This document shows positions 1 to 13,172 of a stretch of DNA of 64,000 nt, in pieces. The translations under genes were made by a program, and so were the position numbers. The first letter of the stretch is position 1. Each line of letters opens with the position of its first letter. The notes under the pieces are model-generated. The model did not search any database and was not told the DNA's origin. It saw only the letters and a list, made by a program, of their open reading frames with translations. The stretch is from Phoronis australis (taxonomy: Eukaryota > Phoronida > Phoronidae): the NCBI GenBank assembly GCA_002633005.1, contig NMRA01000194.1, positions 206,458-270,457 on the forward strand, in the 5' to 3' direction.

Positions 1-419
1 GCAAGCAACCATTGGTAGATTAATTTCTGTTTCAAAAACATTTATGTCCAAAAGTCATTGAATGATCTACCTATACCTATAACACCTCTCTAAGAATTGG
101 AGGTAAAAAACAGAATCAAAGATGTGGGATGCAGTCATTAAAGTCTCGTGCAGCAAGAAATAGGTCACTTGAAAACTGTCTGTATCACACTGTTATGTGG
201 CTTCAAGTGTGGTAATGCTGTAGTTGGCTGTTTCCAGGGTTAGGTGGTTATGCAACTTACAGTTCTTGCATTGTGTTCCTTATAAGGACACCTTGGATTG
301 ATAAGACACTTTCAGTGAGATGTGTTTGATCAGAATCAGTCGACTTTGGCGTCACAATCACGTGGTATAGTTCACAAACATTTTATCTAATATTTGGCAC
401 TCAGACACCAGTGGTTACC

Positions 420-785
420 TTTTCCCAGCCTCCAGACGTCTGGGTACTCTTCATTGTGGTCCCGGATACTCGAGGGTCACCTCTCAACCCCCTTCAGATG
501 TCTAGGTGCTGCCTCATTGCTGCCCTTGGGACACTAGAGGTCACCCCTTACCCTCCTACAGATATCTGAGCACTGCTTAATTGCAGCCCTCGTACACTAG
601 ATGGTCACACCTTCCCGTCCTCCTGTACTGTCTGAGTGCTGTTTCATGGCAGCTCCAGATACTAAAAAGTCACCCCTTACCTCCTCCAAATATCTGGGTG
701 CCGCTTCAGTGCAGCTCGAGACTCTAGAGGTCACCCCTTCCAGTCCTTCAGATGTCTAGGTGCATTCTCATTGCAGCCCGTTTGA
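420..785. repeat. 62-bp minisatellite, six diverged copies
   Basis: A unit containing gatgtctaggtgctgc, attgcagccc, acactagaggtcacccctta recurs six times. The common tct(a/g)(g/a)g word is at 440, 501, 565, 631, 693 and 755, spacings 61-66. Copies differ by many substitutions, so the array is old. Confidence 0.9.
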
Positions 786-3523
786 CAAAACATTTATTTC
801 GTGAACTCATGCTGAATGCTCAGTACGGTCCCTCTGTGACATCTCACCGTGTTTGTTGTTATATTGGTCAAAAACATTTGACTGAGATCAACTACAAATG
901 ACTTGAGACTATTTTTGGTTCCTAAGGTGGATGCATACTTTGCTAGCTATACAGTCAGGTCAATGTAGACGTAATGTAAACTGGTCAATATTGCCTGTGT
1001 AAGCCAGACTAGTAGATATGGCTATTGTCATCATGATTTAGATTTGACGGAACAAAGATTTCGTTTGTCACTCTGTGACCTTGTTAAATTAATACTATCT
1101 TTTTTCCAGACACAACATTTTGTTTCTGTATAGTCTCGATAAAAAATGATTCCGAACTAAAATATGTTAATTGCTAATTAAAAATTCACCCGTCATTGGT
1201 CTCGGATTATACGTTGCCTATATAAAGTTTGCCCATCAATAACATACCAGTATTATCTACAGTACAAGACAAAAGTATGAAGATAAAATGCAGTTTCCCC
1301 AGTCAAGGCAGTTTACCCCTTCATGTCGGCTAATTCTGTTAACAGCTAAAATGACTGGTAAGAGCTATTAATGGAAGCAAAATTCTAATACAGTGTGGCT
1401 TAGCCACCTTTCTAACTTTCATGTTCATTCTCGAGCATATAGGATGAGTACTCTCACAAGGAATTTGGAGCCTGTTCCGCCATAATGACTGGGAATTCTG
1501 GGTCATTTTTTCTGAGTACGTATGTTGTATACTGTATGTGCTGACATGTTCTTACCAGGATTCAAGTATTTTATGACATGTTCTGCAACAATGCATGCAT
1601 GGCACCTGTCGCTGTGAGGGAGACATTTAGTTTAAAGTCGCTTCATCTAAAAACTGAATTTCTGATCAGCATTTCTGAATACACCTCACCTGTAGGCTGG
1701 TTACCTTTCCTTTATTAACACAATCATCAGGTATATAACACTCATCACGTGTATAACACTCTGTCTAGTCTTTCTTTATTACAGTCGAAGCTTGCTCAAT
1801 GATTATGGTGCTTTTGTCTTTTCTTGTGGTATTTTGCTATGTTTATGTTTGATATTTTTATGATTTTTGGGTGTTTTGATGTTCTTAGTACTGATATTTT
1901 AAAATTTCATAAGATTCACATTATACGCCTTGTTGTGATTCTGTAAGCATGGAATTACTGTCATCTGGACACACCCTGAAAGTAACTGGCTCCCCTAAAT
2001 GTGCGAAGTTTTCTTGTTTGGCCTTACATATTGCAGCTCGTTTCTAGTATCAAATCATATAAAAATTCAATCCCTGTTAATTAATGGTACCAGTGTTTCA
2101 GCCTGCGTTTTGTATATTTATGCTGGAGAGGCGAGAAACCCCAGATGTACAACTGCCTTTTTTAAAATTTAGTATGTTTGAATACCGGTAACTCCTAATA
2201 TGTAGTTAGAGTGCGTCGTTCTAGTTTCCTATTGCTTGTATTCGCTACGGCTACAGTAGTTATTTCAAACTAGCAGTTAGAAATGTTGGCTTTGGCAAAC
2301 AATAACCAGAAATTATTAGCATTATGTGTGCTGTTTGTGTTCGGTAAGTATTTACTCCAAAAACTCTTTGGCAAAGCTGTCCAAGACCTTACACTGGCAG
2401 CCATTTTGTAAGTCTGCTGGTAAGATATTGCATTTGTGAAAAATTAGGACCATAAACCGAACGTGAACTCATTCCTTTCCAGTTTACTCTGATTGTATTT
2501 TAATGCCAAGTTCTAACATATTTGTATTATTTTTGCTGCAGTTTAATTTCTTTGCAGTCCACTGCAAGTGCTGTTGCCTTTCAAAACTTTGAGTGTCCCA
2601 TGATGCATTGCGATGGTAATGTGTAGTACATATCATTCTGCCCACAGTTGTGCAGTGCAGTCAAGACTGGTGCTATTTCTAACAGCCGGTTTGCTGCTGC
2701 TGCCATCTTGAATGAGGAGATGAGGGCCGGAATTTCCGTGACTAGAAGTGGGGGAGGACTTTAATGAACCACCTTGTCTGTGATTCGTCCAAAACGAGAT
2801 GCAGAATTGGATTGGCGTTTGTTGAAATCTCATTTAACAGATTTTGTCTTTTCATAATATCAAATCGTTTTCATAGCTTGAAGCCGACTCCTGATCGATG
2901 TATTCTGGTTGAAGCATTCACAGTCTGAAATTACTTCGTAGTCTGTTACGCACAAAATAACGATAAGTTCATCTAAAGTTTAACTGTTACAGAAGTCTGA
3001 GAGTACTCCCTTGCATTTATTTGACTTACGGTAGTTATGCATGTCAAAATACTCAGTTTGGTTAAAAGTGAGCTCTTGGGTATTTATTTACAGAAACTTA
3101 TTATTAATTGTGATTGTTGTTTGTAGGAGTTTCAGGATCTTAGCGAGGATGAATTCACAATGTATTTCGTTATCAGATTGTTATACAACTTTGTACTGAT
3201 CTGGAAGGCAATGTTAGTTAATGTGAACCGAGGGGGAGCAATGCTGCTCGACTCCAAATGCCGAGGGTAACATTGCACTGTTGAAATCCATATAGCTTTA
3301 TATGCCTGAGAGATCAGTTTATATTTGTTTTATTGTACAACCATTCAGATGCTTCTATCCTCCGATTTTGTGGTCTGTTTGATATCTGCTTGTTAACGTT
3401 TTAACAGGATGAGCAGTTTATGATTTTTACAGCAGGTAATTGGCCACATCCAAATTCTGAGTAACTTGAATGATAAGTGTGATTTCATGGATAACTTGAG
3501 CTACATCACTTCACAACAGAAGC

Positions 3524-3603
3524 CATCATGGTGTTTTACTTTAGCCAATCGGAGTGCAGAAATCATCAGGTTTTACTTTAAATTAGCCAATCGGAGTGCA
3601 GAA
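3524..3603. repeat. Two-copy ~40-bp tandem repeat
   Basis: The segment ending in gccaatcggagtgcagaa, preceded by a ttttacttta stretch, occurs twice head to tail. Confidence 0.85.
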
Positions 3604-4334
3604 GTATCACTGGTTGTACAATAAGTTGTGTTGTGTGTTTTGATAATGCATTGTGAACTAACTTTATGTTGGTGAATTTAGTACTAAAAAATATTATGTT
3701 GGAAAATGTTGTGAAGTATGTTAGGAATTTTTAGTGATTTGTGATAAAAATACAAGGGTTTCTGTAAGTTTTTAAAGTGGAATAATTGTCTGGGAAGATT
3801 AACCTCAAGTTACAGTGCAATCTCATTAATTTTGAACTAAAAATTATCAAAATAATTGCACTTTCTCACTTCGTAACATTGTTGTGAATCCCCACAAATC
3901 TTCGTATTTCCTGTTGTTAACTATGGCACAGAAGTTTGATATGGCAAACCATTATTCTGATGATGTATATCATCTGCCATATTATGTTCTAAATTGGCAA
4001 GATTTTACTGTGTTAACACTTCATAATGTCAGTGGTGCTGGAGAATAACTGAGAATAGGCCAGTAAGTGCAACAAGTGAAATTGCAAACAACTTCATTAT
4101 GCATTTAGGTGAACTTGACAGTAATGGACTGATGTATTAGCTTTTTTACCAGCGTCGGCTAGGATTTCTTAGATTTTAGTAATTATGCTGTGGTGCGGAT
4201 TGAAATATAAAAATATATTACAAATACAGCTGATCTTTTTTATCAACCTAAGGAGGCTATCCTTAAAGTATTTAATTCCCATTCCACCAGAGGGCGTTCT
4301 TGTGTTAGTCGCACATTCTTTCTGATGGCAATTG

Positions 4335-4371
4335 TTTACTCTCACAATAAATTGTTTATTGCGAGAGTAAA
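4335..4371. repeat. Perfect-looking hairpin
   Basis: tttactctcacaataaa is followed after a three-base loop by its inverted copy tttattgcgagagtaaa with one mismatch. It may be the core of a fold-back element. Confidence 0.75.
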
Positions 4372-4683
4372 ATCTTATCGAGCAATAACAGTGGCCATTA
4401 GAACGAAAGACTGAAGAATGCCATCTAGGGGACTGGTGCTTGCTTTCCCTTGCCCTGCCTACAATTTTCCGTGATGTGTAGGTTGGTAAAATATTGTTTT
4501 TCACTTTTCATTGTCTGGGTGGAGTCGTTTGTTCCAAAATATTTTTGTACAATTGAGAAAAAATAATTTAATTTGTCCTATTTCAAAATGTTTTCGAGTC
4601 CTGTGCACATTTTAGTCCCGTAGTGCAATGGGAAACATACTTAAAGCAGTTATAAACCTGCCTTCCATCTCAAAATACATCTC

Positions 4684-4920
4684 GATTTAAACCACTTGTC
4701 ATGAAATTGGTGTCAGATTGTTCTGTCAAATTGGAGATAATTTCAAGGCTTCGAAAGAATTAACAGTTCATTGTTGGTCTAGATCAGGTTCTACAAGAGG
4801 ACTCGCCAGAGCGAGTCATTTTATGACCCGAGCTTGGTCGCGAGGAATAACAAAGTGTCAATTCCTTGCAATCCCAGAAGCCACTTCTCATCCGAGTAAG
4901 GAACAGGTAGAGATCAAGTC
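4684..4920 (+). repeat. Dispersed repeat, copy 1
   Basis: It starts like atttaaaccacttgtcatga, then a run ending near gagcttggtcgcgaggaata and a late ...catccgagtaaggaac part. Related copies are at 17885-18080 and 27570-27850. Mobile-element class is not clear. Confidence 0.6.
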
Positions 4921-5948
4921 ATAGTTAGCCGTACGTTACTCGCACCACAAAATATGTGGCAGTGGATGTGTTCTTTGAATTCTGGTGCATCTACGTGATG
5001 AGAATTGTAGTCCTACTTACTGTTTATATGCCACCATAGATTATAGACATAGTCTATGATGCCACCCAGCTTACAACCGTTTTACAATGCATTTGGAAAA
5101 TTTCGGCCGCGCATAGATGAAATCCACCGGTCTAGAGTCCATGACCATGGTTTCCCACGACACTAATTGGTTTGGGGTTCTCTTGCAATATGCACTCGGG
5201 CCCAGACTAGTCACTCGCTCTTGTATTGCGCTATCAACAATACAGTCAAGTTTAAAGTTGTATTATTGAAACAAAACTACTTTATTTGCTAGTGCTTAAA
5301 ATAGTTTTCGTACACTATTTCATGTCTTCACTTTTATTGTTGTTATGTAGGCAAGACTGCGGAAGAATATCGCACACGTCAAAGCTTAAATTTACTGTAA
5401 ACAAAAATATTGTGTGGATTTTTCTCACTCGAAGAGTAATTGATCAATGAATGTTTATGCTGATAAGGATTCTGAAAAGAACGAAGTTGATTTTGACATC
5501 ATCCAGGATTGAGGCATACATTTGGTTGCCTCAGCCGTTATTCACAAAAGACAGGCACAGATCTACATTAGTAACATGACTAGACAGCTCTGATCTATTC
5601 CAACCCATGATTGGTCATAGAAATGTTGTTGAGTACCTTAACAACGAAGGCTGGCCCTCCCAACAGTTACAACGGCACTGCCTGGCCCCCTCATTAGAAT
5701 CTGATCCATGTCAATGTCTGCTGGGTACCAGCAACACATATAATCTCAATGATAATATATCAACTCCCATAACACACAAATAAGAGCGTCAATACAGTGC
5801 AGATATTTTCGGCTTGCACGAAGACAACTGAGCACTGGAAGCTGGAACGAGGCTAGCATAGATCCTAACCACCCGCTGTCAACGTACATTGGGGTAGGGG
5901 GGTCAGTCAATGTTCAAGCGATAACATGGCACTGCAACTCAACTGAGT

Positions 5949-6072
5949 GTCACAATAAATGCTGGCTGAAGGGGAACACAAATTTTCAACATCAGTTCTG
6001 GTCTGTGATGGTCACAATAAATGTTGGCTGAAGAGGACAACACAAGTTTTCAACACCAGTTCTCATCTGTGA
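5949..6072. repeat. Two-copy ~62-bp tandem repeat
   Basis: The unit gtcacaataaatg(c/t)tggctga ... caac(a/c)(t/c)cagttct ... tctgtgat is repeated head to tail with small differences. Confidence 0.85.
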
Positions 6073-7254
6073 TTACCCACAAAAATACAAATATTTATTT
6101 TCAACTTATGACTCGATTTACAAAATAAAATGCAACTGTGCAATAATTGCCAACGGAACAATCCGCTAAAAGCCTCCTTAAATATGTCGAAACACAAAGT
6201 ACAAAATCGAAACCATCTATCAATAAGGAGACGGGCGGACATATACAAATGATTCATAATGAAATCAAAGTAAGTAGCTTTGGCAAAGTCATCCATAATA
6301 CAGCAGAATACAAACATAATTAAGTACATATACGTACAAGGTTTAACACATGAGTATCAATAGAAATTGTGTTCATATTCACAATTGTGTTAATCTCTGC
6401 CCTTGTTCCACAGAAGTGGAATGTCTCTATGATGCACCAAAATAGCAGATCTCACCTGGCTAGAATATTTTTTCTAAATGTTTTGCAAAATAAGAATTGT
6501 CCGTGTACCATAATAACCTTGCTAGATTCGTTGTGAAAATTCGCCGTTTGTGAGGTTATTTTCACATACACTGAAAAAAAACAGCTTACGTCGCATGAAT
6601 GAAAAAACTAAATCACAAAAACGTACTTTTAGGTCCTAAGAATGGTTTCTGATCGTCAGTGCTTACACTTTACAACAAAAGAGGGTTGCAGTATAATTTC
6701 ACCTCATATGATTTCAACTTAAATAACTTATTCGTTATCAAATTAAAACAAAGTGCCTGTAGCACCAACGAGAAGCCACCTTAGCATTGGCCAAAATACA
6801 AGTTTTACCACAACTGAAACAACTGGCAACTCCTGCACTGGTAAAAGGCTTGGTACAGATGTTTTCCAGGTAAATAAATCAACTCTTACAGCACCTGTTT
6901 ACCAATTAAGCAGACCACCCACACACGCACAGAGCAGTTTAGAGACAGACACGTAATTCATCCAGTAAAATCAAAAAAAAATCCTGGCAGTCAATAATCT
7001 AATAATCTTATCTAATTTTATGAACGTAATCTCACAAAAGTCGTTTCAGAATGACACATGGTCACCTGATTAAAAAACAAGACTGTGTAAAACATGGCTA
7101 CACTAAATTCAATTCAATAGTTATCGAATAAAAGCAGAATTTCGAAATTGCTGTGTTCAGACTGAAGCCATCACCCAGGGTGGTAAAGATATGATTCCAG
7201 ACTTCTACGACAAACTTCTTGAATTTAAAGCACAAAATAACACACATGCGACAC

Positions 7255-7260
7255 TTTATT
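7255..7260 (-). terminator. Candidate polyadenylation signal AATAAA
   Basis: The first AATAAA on the minus strand after the stop codon lies about 235 bases downstream; another is at 6094-6099. Either could end the transcript, giving a 3'UTR of roughly 0.25 or 1.4 kb. Confidence 0.4.
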
Positions 7261-7493
7261 TTGCCAAATTTCTCAAAAATAAAATTTAAAAACTTGACTT
7301 CACTGTTACCAAGTTACTTGCTAGCACGTCAGCATTTACTCCAAAGCACTAAACATTCAAAGCAGGAAAATTACAGTTTTGGAAATTCTACACAGAACTG
7401 AAATAACTTTACTGCGAAATTATGTCAATGTTGAAGTCGTTTTTGTAGATCAGATAGAAATCAAATGGCCATCTCCACACTCCACACATTGCA

Positions 7494-8086
7494 TCAATGG
7501 AGGTCTCCATTTTCATCGGCTGAGAATTCTTCACAGCAGGAGTCACTAAAAGACAGCCTATCTTCCACGTCACATGGGCTACTCAATGTGTCCGAGCTGA
7601 CAGTCGATCGTCTTTCCATTACTGAGTACTTCTGCAGTCCATTAGAAGGATAAAGCCTCCTATCGAGAGACTCCAACAGTTCGTCAGCAAAGTCACCCAC
7701 TTGGCCACGGGAGTCTAAACTGCCAACACTGGACAGATTGCTGGCACTATCCTCACTAACCTTACCCGAGCACTCATCACTCCTACTCCCATCGTCACAT
7801 TGACTCGAACACACTTTAAGAATTAACGACGATTCGGATTGAGCTTGTCCCAGTTTTTCTTCAATCTGATCTCCAGACGTTGCCAAGCCATTGCCACACG
7901 CACAATTCTCACGTGATTCACTTTCGGACACAGAAGCATCTGCCGACAAGTCAGAGCAACTCACGTTATTCAGGAAGTCAAACGTAGCCAAAGCCTCCTC
8001 TTCCTTCTCACCGTAACGAACAAACAGGCTGACAAAATCCAGAGCTGGCCGGGTGACCGTAGTCTGCCGTACTACGCCAAGCTTTC
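7494..8086 (-). CDS. NCKAP5: NCKAP5-like last coding exon (probable)
   Basis: A 593-base open region from acceptor ctccttgcag|GAAAG to a TGA at 7494-7496. In the open frame the first two bases complete a split codon, then KLGVVRQTTVTRPALDFVSL, FVRYGEKEEEALATFDFLNN, and an acidic Ser/Cys-rich tail ending CCEEFSADENGDLH. The LDFVSLF...EEEALATFDFL helix looks conserved and structured; I cannot name it. Composition matches the upstream exons. It cannot join the exon at 19098 directly because of the phase, so an exon of length 3n+1 is missing between them, or a weaker acceptor (ggaaag|CTT) five bases in is used. It could also belong to a separate gene. Confidence 0.7.
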
Positions 8087-8645
8087 CTGCAAGGAGAATG
8101 ATACCGAATGAGCAAGAATTCTTGGTTCGCCAGGAAAGTGTAGTCTCCCATTTGTTTTCTTCAAGAAATATTCAAGTGGGGAAGGTTAATTAACAAAAGC
8201 TTGCTCCAAGTTACAAAGCACTTTGGGCAAAACAAGGTTGAAGTGTGCTAAGATATTTCACAACTGGTTGTCACTGACATTAACCATAAACACAACATTA
8301 TTGCAAAACAAAAGTGCTCCACACAGTAAGGCTTGGCAAAACTTAATGGTGAAACAATCACCATGGAAAGTCAACCCGCAGGACCCTGGAAATTAATCAA
8401 AAACACAACGGACACCAAATTGGTTTTCAAAATCAGCTATACGATCTATCCTACATTTCTAATTAAAAGATAATCATTATAATCAAAACACAGAAGAGAC
8501 ACACCTGGATGCTTCAGCATCTCCATGGAAACGTTCTCGTAATTTTAAACATCAACCTATAATCCATCAAAAATAGCCAGGACAACTGAGCAGATTCTCT
8601 TACTACCACTAAAGACAAATCTCCACTGATTATCACCCCGCTTCC

Positions 8646-10746
8646 CAGAGTCTGGGAACACTGTTTTGACAGCATATACTGGCTTGTTTTCTCACCCCTT
8701 GTATGAGGCCAGTGTCACAATTGGACCAAAACAAACCAACAAAGGCTTGTAATGGTTTGAGAAACATCAGAAAGTACATTTACAAAAGCTGTTTAGGCAA
8801 TGACAGAGTATTAGTGGAGATATGCTAGTTATGTAGCAGCTAGTTGACAGAAGAAACATAGAGTGGGCACAAGGACAATACAACAGGAGGGGGAAGGGGG
8901 GCAAAACACAACAGGGAGATCAGATTTCATTGTTGGCCAACTATTTACCATATTCAATATGAGTGAGATGCAACATTAATAATAAGACACTCTCACAAAA
9001 TCGAGTTACTGTGTTTCCGCGAATGACTATTTTTGTAGTCACTTGTACTGCTATATAGGTGCAGATGACAAAATGCAGTGTTGTTTCAGGTAACACGAAA
9101 AAGTTGTGTTAGGCCAGGTGACAAACGACTGCCAACTGATTGGTTGCGTTATGCTTGGAAACTCTTAAATGGCACACACACAATAGATTGTCTTTTCAGA
9201 ACTAGGGCGTTGCGAAGTGTATGGAAAAGACGGATGGCAGCGACGGGCAGCATGTACAATGAAGAATGCTTTAAAACTCTTTCACTGCCCACTTTCATTT
9301 CTCAGTGCCAAAAAATAGCTGCCTTTTGAAATAGCCGCACCATATTGAAATTCACAAATCTGCCATCAGGTCTTTGGTGGACAAGTATTCAGTGCCACCT
9401 ACTAATGCAGACAGGAGGTTTCAACCTACCAGTATAATTATTGTTTTAACAACTTTCCTGCTGTTATAATGGCTGCAAATTTCCACCATTTTTTTCTGTC
9501 ATCTCTTCAATGTATTAACTGTATGATAAAACTGGGTTCACCACTTGGTAATCACAGAAATATACATAAATTATCATGTTTTTGACATCACTGCAATTGC
9601 ACACCTTAGCATGAGTGTACCTTGAAATCACAGCAGATATCGAATTATAGCAGGCACAGATCAGAGCTGTATAGTACCCGAATTGGGGTCTTTTCAAACT
9701 TTGTCAAACAGCTGTGTTTCTGGTACTTGACATGCCAATTAATAGTGCTCCGGCACTGACAGGTAAACAAATACTTCCAGGTGTGGATACAGAGGGGGTC
9801 TAAAGGTTTCAAACTTCCCCTGCTTGACAACCCTAGAAATTAATGGAATAGAGGAATTTAAAGTGCCCCCCCTTGCCAAGATTTACACCAAAATATCAGT
9901 CATCACACTTTAGACCCTTTCCCATACACTAATCTTCGCTGTTCCTGAAGCTTCGATGTTAACTTTGGTTAACCGCAAAGTTAAGCATTAGTGTTCCCAT
10001 CTGATTCGGAGTAGTAGTTCAGCGAAGTTATAGCAAGGAGGCGCTAATATGACCTTTTGTCATGTGGCCTTGTTGTTTTTGACAGTGCTTCCCATCAAAA
10101 ATAGAAACTAGAATGTCAACTTCAAGGACAATGACGATGTACTAGAAAATGACATTTTATATTAAAAAATTTGACTCTTGAGCAGGCTCACTGCTGATCT
10201 AAAAGTGAGACAAAGGTGGTATGGCATGGTGGAAACTCCTTTTGCATTACACACATTCAGTGGTATTTTAATGTAAAGAATCCAGCAAATACATGAATAA
10301 ATTGAAACAGAATGGTTACACCACCAAAATAATAATCATTAGAACAAAATATTAACAAATAATAACCAGTCACAGCCCCCTGTTGGCAATGTTCGGCACT
10401 GGCAACACCGAAGCTTTGGAGCCAGTAGGACGGCTTTTTTGACAGCATACAACAGAGGTAGTTACCAGATAGCAGAGGGCTGAGACGTCCAAGTCTGAAT
10501 TGTTTAAATTCAATGGATGCTGCTATCGATTAAAACTATTGGGGATTATTTACTAATTAAGTGTTCACTGGAATTCAACATGCTTGTAGCTCAGTGGTCA
10601 CAATCACACTGCCATCTAGTGTATGTAACTGCTCTGGATTGATCAACTATTAAATCAGGCAGGTTCTTGCATAACATGTCGGTGGCAGTGGAGGTAAACA
10701 TCTCTCTCACAGCAAATATCTCTCTCATGCCTGATTTCAAATTTCG
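8646..10746. repeat. 2.1-kb direct duplication, copy A
   Basis: From cagagtctgggaacactg to the base before a single N at 10747. The same 2.1 kb, a few per cent different and with small indels, follows at 10748-12868. No coding exon is apparent inside; the short open frames in both copies have no recognisable product. Confidence 0.93.
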
Positions 10747-10747
10747 N

Positions 10748-12868
10748 CAGAGTCTGGGAACACTGTTTTGACAGCATATACTGGCTTGTTTTCTCACCCC
10801 TTGTATGAGGCCAGTGTCACAATTGGACCAAAACAAATGAACAAAGGCTTGTAATGGTTTGAGAAACATTAGAAAGTACATTTACAAAAGGTGTTTAGGC
10901 AATGACAGAGTATTAGTGGAGATATGCTAGTTATGTAGCAGCCAGTTGACAGAGGAAACATTGAGTGGGCATAAGGACAATACAACAGGAGGGGGAAAGG
11001 GGGCAAAACACAACAGGGAGATCAGATTTCATTGTTGCCCAACTATTTACCATATTCAATATGAGTGAGATGCAACATTAATAATAAGACACTCTCACAA
11101 AATCGAGCTACTGTATTTCCGCGAATGTCTATTTTTGTAGTCACTTGTACTGCTATATAGGTGTAGATGACAAAATGCGGTGTTGTTTCAGGTAACACGA
11201 AAAAGTTGTGTTAGGCCAGGTGACGAACGACTGCCATCTGATTGGTTGTGTTACACTTGGAAACTCTTAAGTGGCACACAAACAATAGATTGTCTTTTCA
11301 GAACTAGGGCGTTGCGAAGTGTATGGAAAAGACAGATGGCAGCGACGGGCAGCATGTACAATGAAGAATGCTTTAAAACTCTTTCACTGCCCAGTTTCAT
11401 TTCTCAGTGCCAAAAAATAGCTGCCTTTTGAAATAGCCGCACCATATTGAAATTCACAAATCTGCCATCAGGTCTTTGGTGGACAAGCATTCAGTGCCAC
11501 CTACAAATGCGGACAGGAGGTTTCAACCTACTAGTATAATTATTGTTTTAACAACTTTCCTGCTGTTATAATGGCTGCAAATTTCCACCATTTTTTTCTG
11601 TCATCTCTTCAATGTATTAACTGTATGATAAAACTGTGTTCACCACTTAGTAACCACAGAAATATACATAAATTATCATGTTTTTGACATCACTGCAATT
11701 GCACACCTTAGCATGAGTGTACCTTGAAATCACAGCAGATATCGAATTATAGCAGGCACAGACCAGAGCTGTATAGTACCCGAATTGGGGTCTTTTCAAA
11801 CTTTGTCAAACAGCTGTGTTTCTGGTACTTGACATGCCAATTAATAGTGCTAAGGCACTGACAGGTAAACAAATACTTCCAGGTGTGGACACAGAGGGGG
11901 TCTAAAGGTTTCAAACTTCCCCTGCTTGACAACCCTAGAAATTAATGGAATAGAGGAATTTAAAGTGCCCCCTGTCATTGCTAAGATTTGCACTTAAATA
12001 TCAGTCATCACCCTTTAGACCCTTTCCCATACACTAATCTTCGCTGTTCCTGAAGCTTCGGTGTTAACTATGGTTAACTGCGAAGTTAAGCATTAGTGTT
12101 CCCATCAGATTCGGAGTAATAGTTCAGCGAAGTTATAGTAAGGTGGCGCTAATATGACCTTTTGTCATATGGCCTTGTTGTTTTTGACAGTGCTTGCCAT
12201 CAAAAATGGAAACTAGAATGTCAACTTCACAAGGCAACCAACAGTTGCCACGTTAGGACAATGACGATGTACTAGAAAATGGCATTTTATATTAAAAAAT
12301 AAATCTGACTCTTGAGCAGGCTCACAGCTGATCTAAAAGTGAGACAAAGGTGGTATGGCATGCATTACATTATACATTCAGTGGTATTTTAATGTAAAGA
12401 ATCCAACAAATACATGAATAAATTGAAACAGAAAGGTTACACCACCAAAATAACAATTATTAGAACAAAATATTAACAAATAATAACCAGTCACAGCCCC
12501 CTGTTGGCAATGTTTGGCACTAGCAACACCGAAGCTTTGGAGCCAGTAGGACGGCCTTTTTGACAGCATACAACAGAGGTAGTTACCAGATAGTAGAGGG
12601 CTGAGACGTCCAATTCTGAATTGTTTAAATTCAATGGATGCTGCTATCGATTAAAAACTATTGGGGATTATTTACTAATTAAGTGCTCACTAAAAGTCAA
12701 CATGCGTGTAGCTCAGTGGTCACAACCACACTGCCACCTAGTGTATGTAACTGCTCTGGGTTGATCAACTATTAAATCAGGCAGGTTCTTGCATAACATG
12801 TCAGTGGCAGTGGAGGCAAACATCTCTCTCACAACAAATATCTCTCTCATGCTTGATTTCAAATTTCG
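10748..12868. repeat. 2.1-kb direct duplication, copy B
   Basis: Second copy of the 8646-10746 block, starting immediately after the N at 10747 and ending at tgatttcaaatttcg. It has about 30 extra bases near 12227-12256 (cagttgccacgtt region) absent from copy A and lacks a few bases near 12362. Confidence 0.93.
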
Positions 12869-13027
12869 CATTAACACAATCTGACAAATGGGGTAAAAAT
12901 TATCCAGTTTAGGACAGTATCTAAAATTTGGGACATCGATATTCACGCCAAAGTTCCACCATTTTAGCCTTCAGTAACAATAATAGTTTAGCTTCTTTTA
13001 ATATGAATCTTGAAGCTTTGGACATGG

Positions 13028-13172
13028 CCGGTGGCTGATTTAGATAGGGGGGGCAAGGGGACCATGGCCCCCCTAAAATTTTCCCAGATTCCATTTGGCA
13101 GTTCGGGAGGTGCGAATGCCTGTTGGGCAAAATCCTAGGCCCCCCTGACTCAAAATCCTGGATCCGCTTCTA
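13028..13172. repeat. G/C-run dispersed element with 'ggatccgcttct' end
   Basis: A short segment with agggggggcaagggg on one side and gcccccctgactcaaaatcc / tggatccgcttct on the other, partly inverted. Such ends are common in dispersed repeats of marine invertebrates; no coding content. Confidence 0.5.

Larger units (their letters stand above)
1..7254. other. 3' flank: no gene recognised
   Basis: Short open frames only, none with recognisable protein content or splice-bounded exons. It holds minisatellites near 0.4-0.8 kb and 3.5 kb, a hairpin at 4.3 kb, a dispersed repeat at 4.7-4.9 kb and a two-copy tandem repeat near 6.0 kb. The part below 7494 would include the 3'UTR of the NCKAP5-like gene. 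Confidence 0.6.

Noticed and set aside
4169-4504. 111-codon minus-strand frame
   Set aside because: Contains a hairpin repeat, no domain, no conservation signal that I can see.
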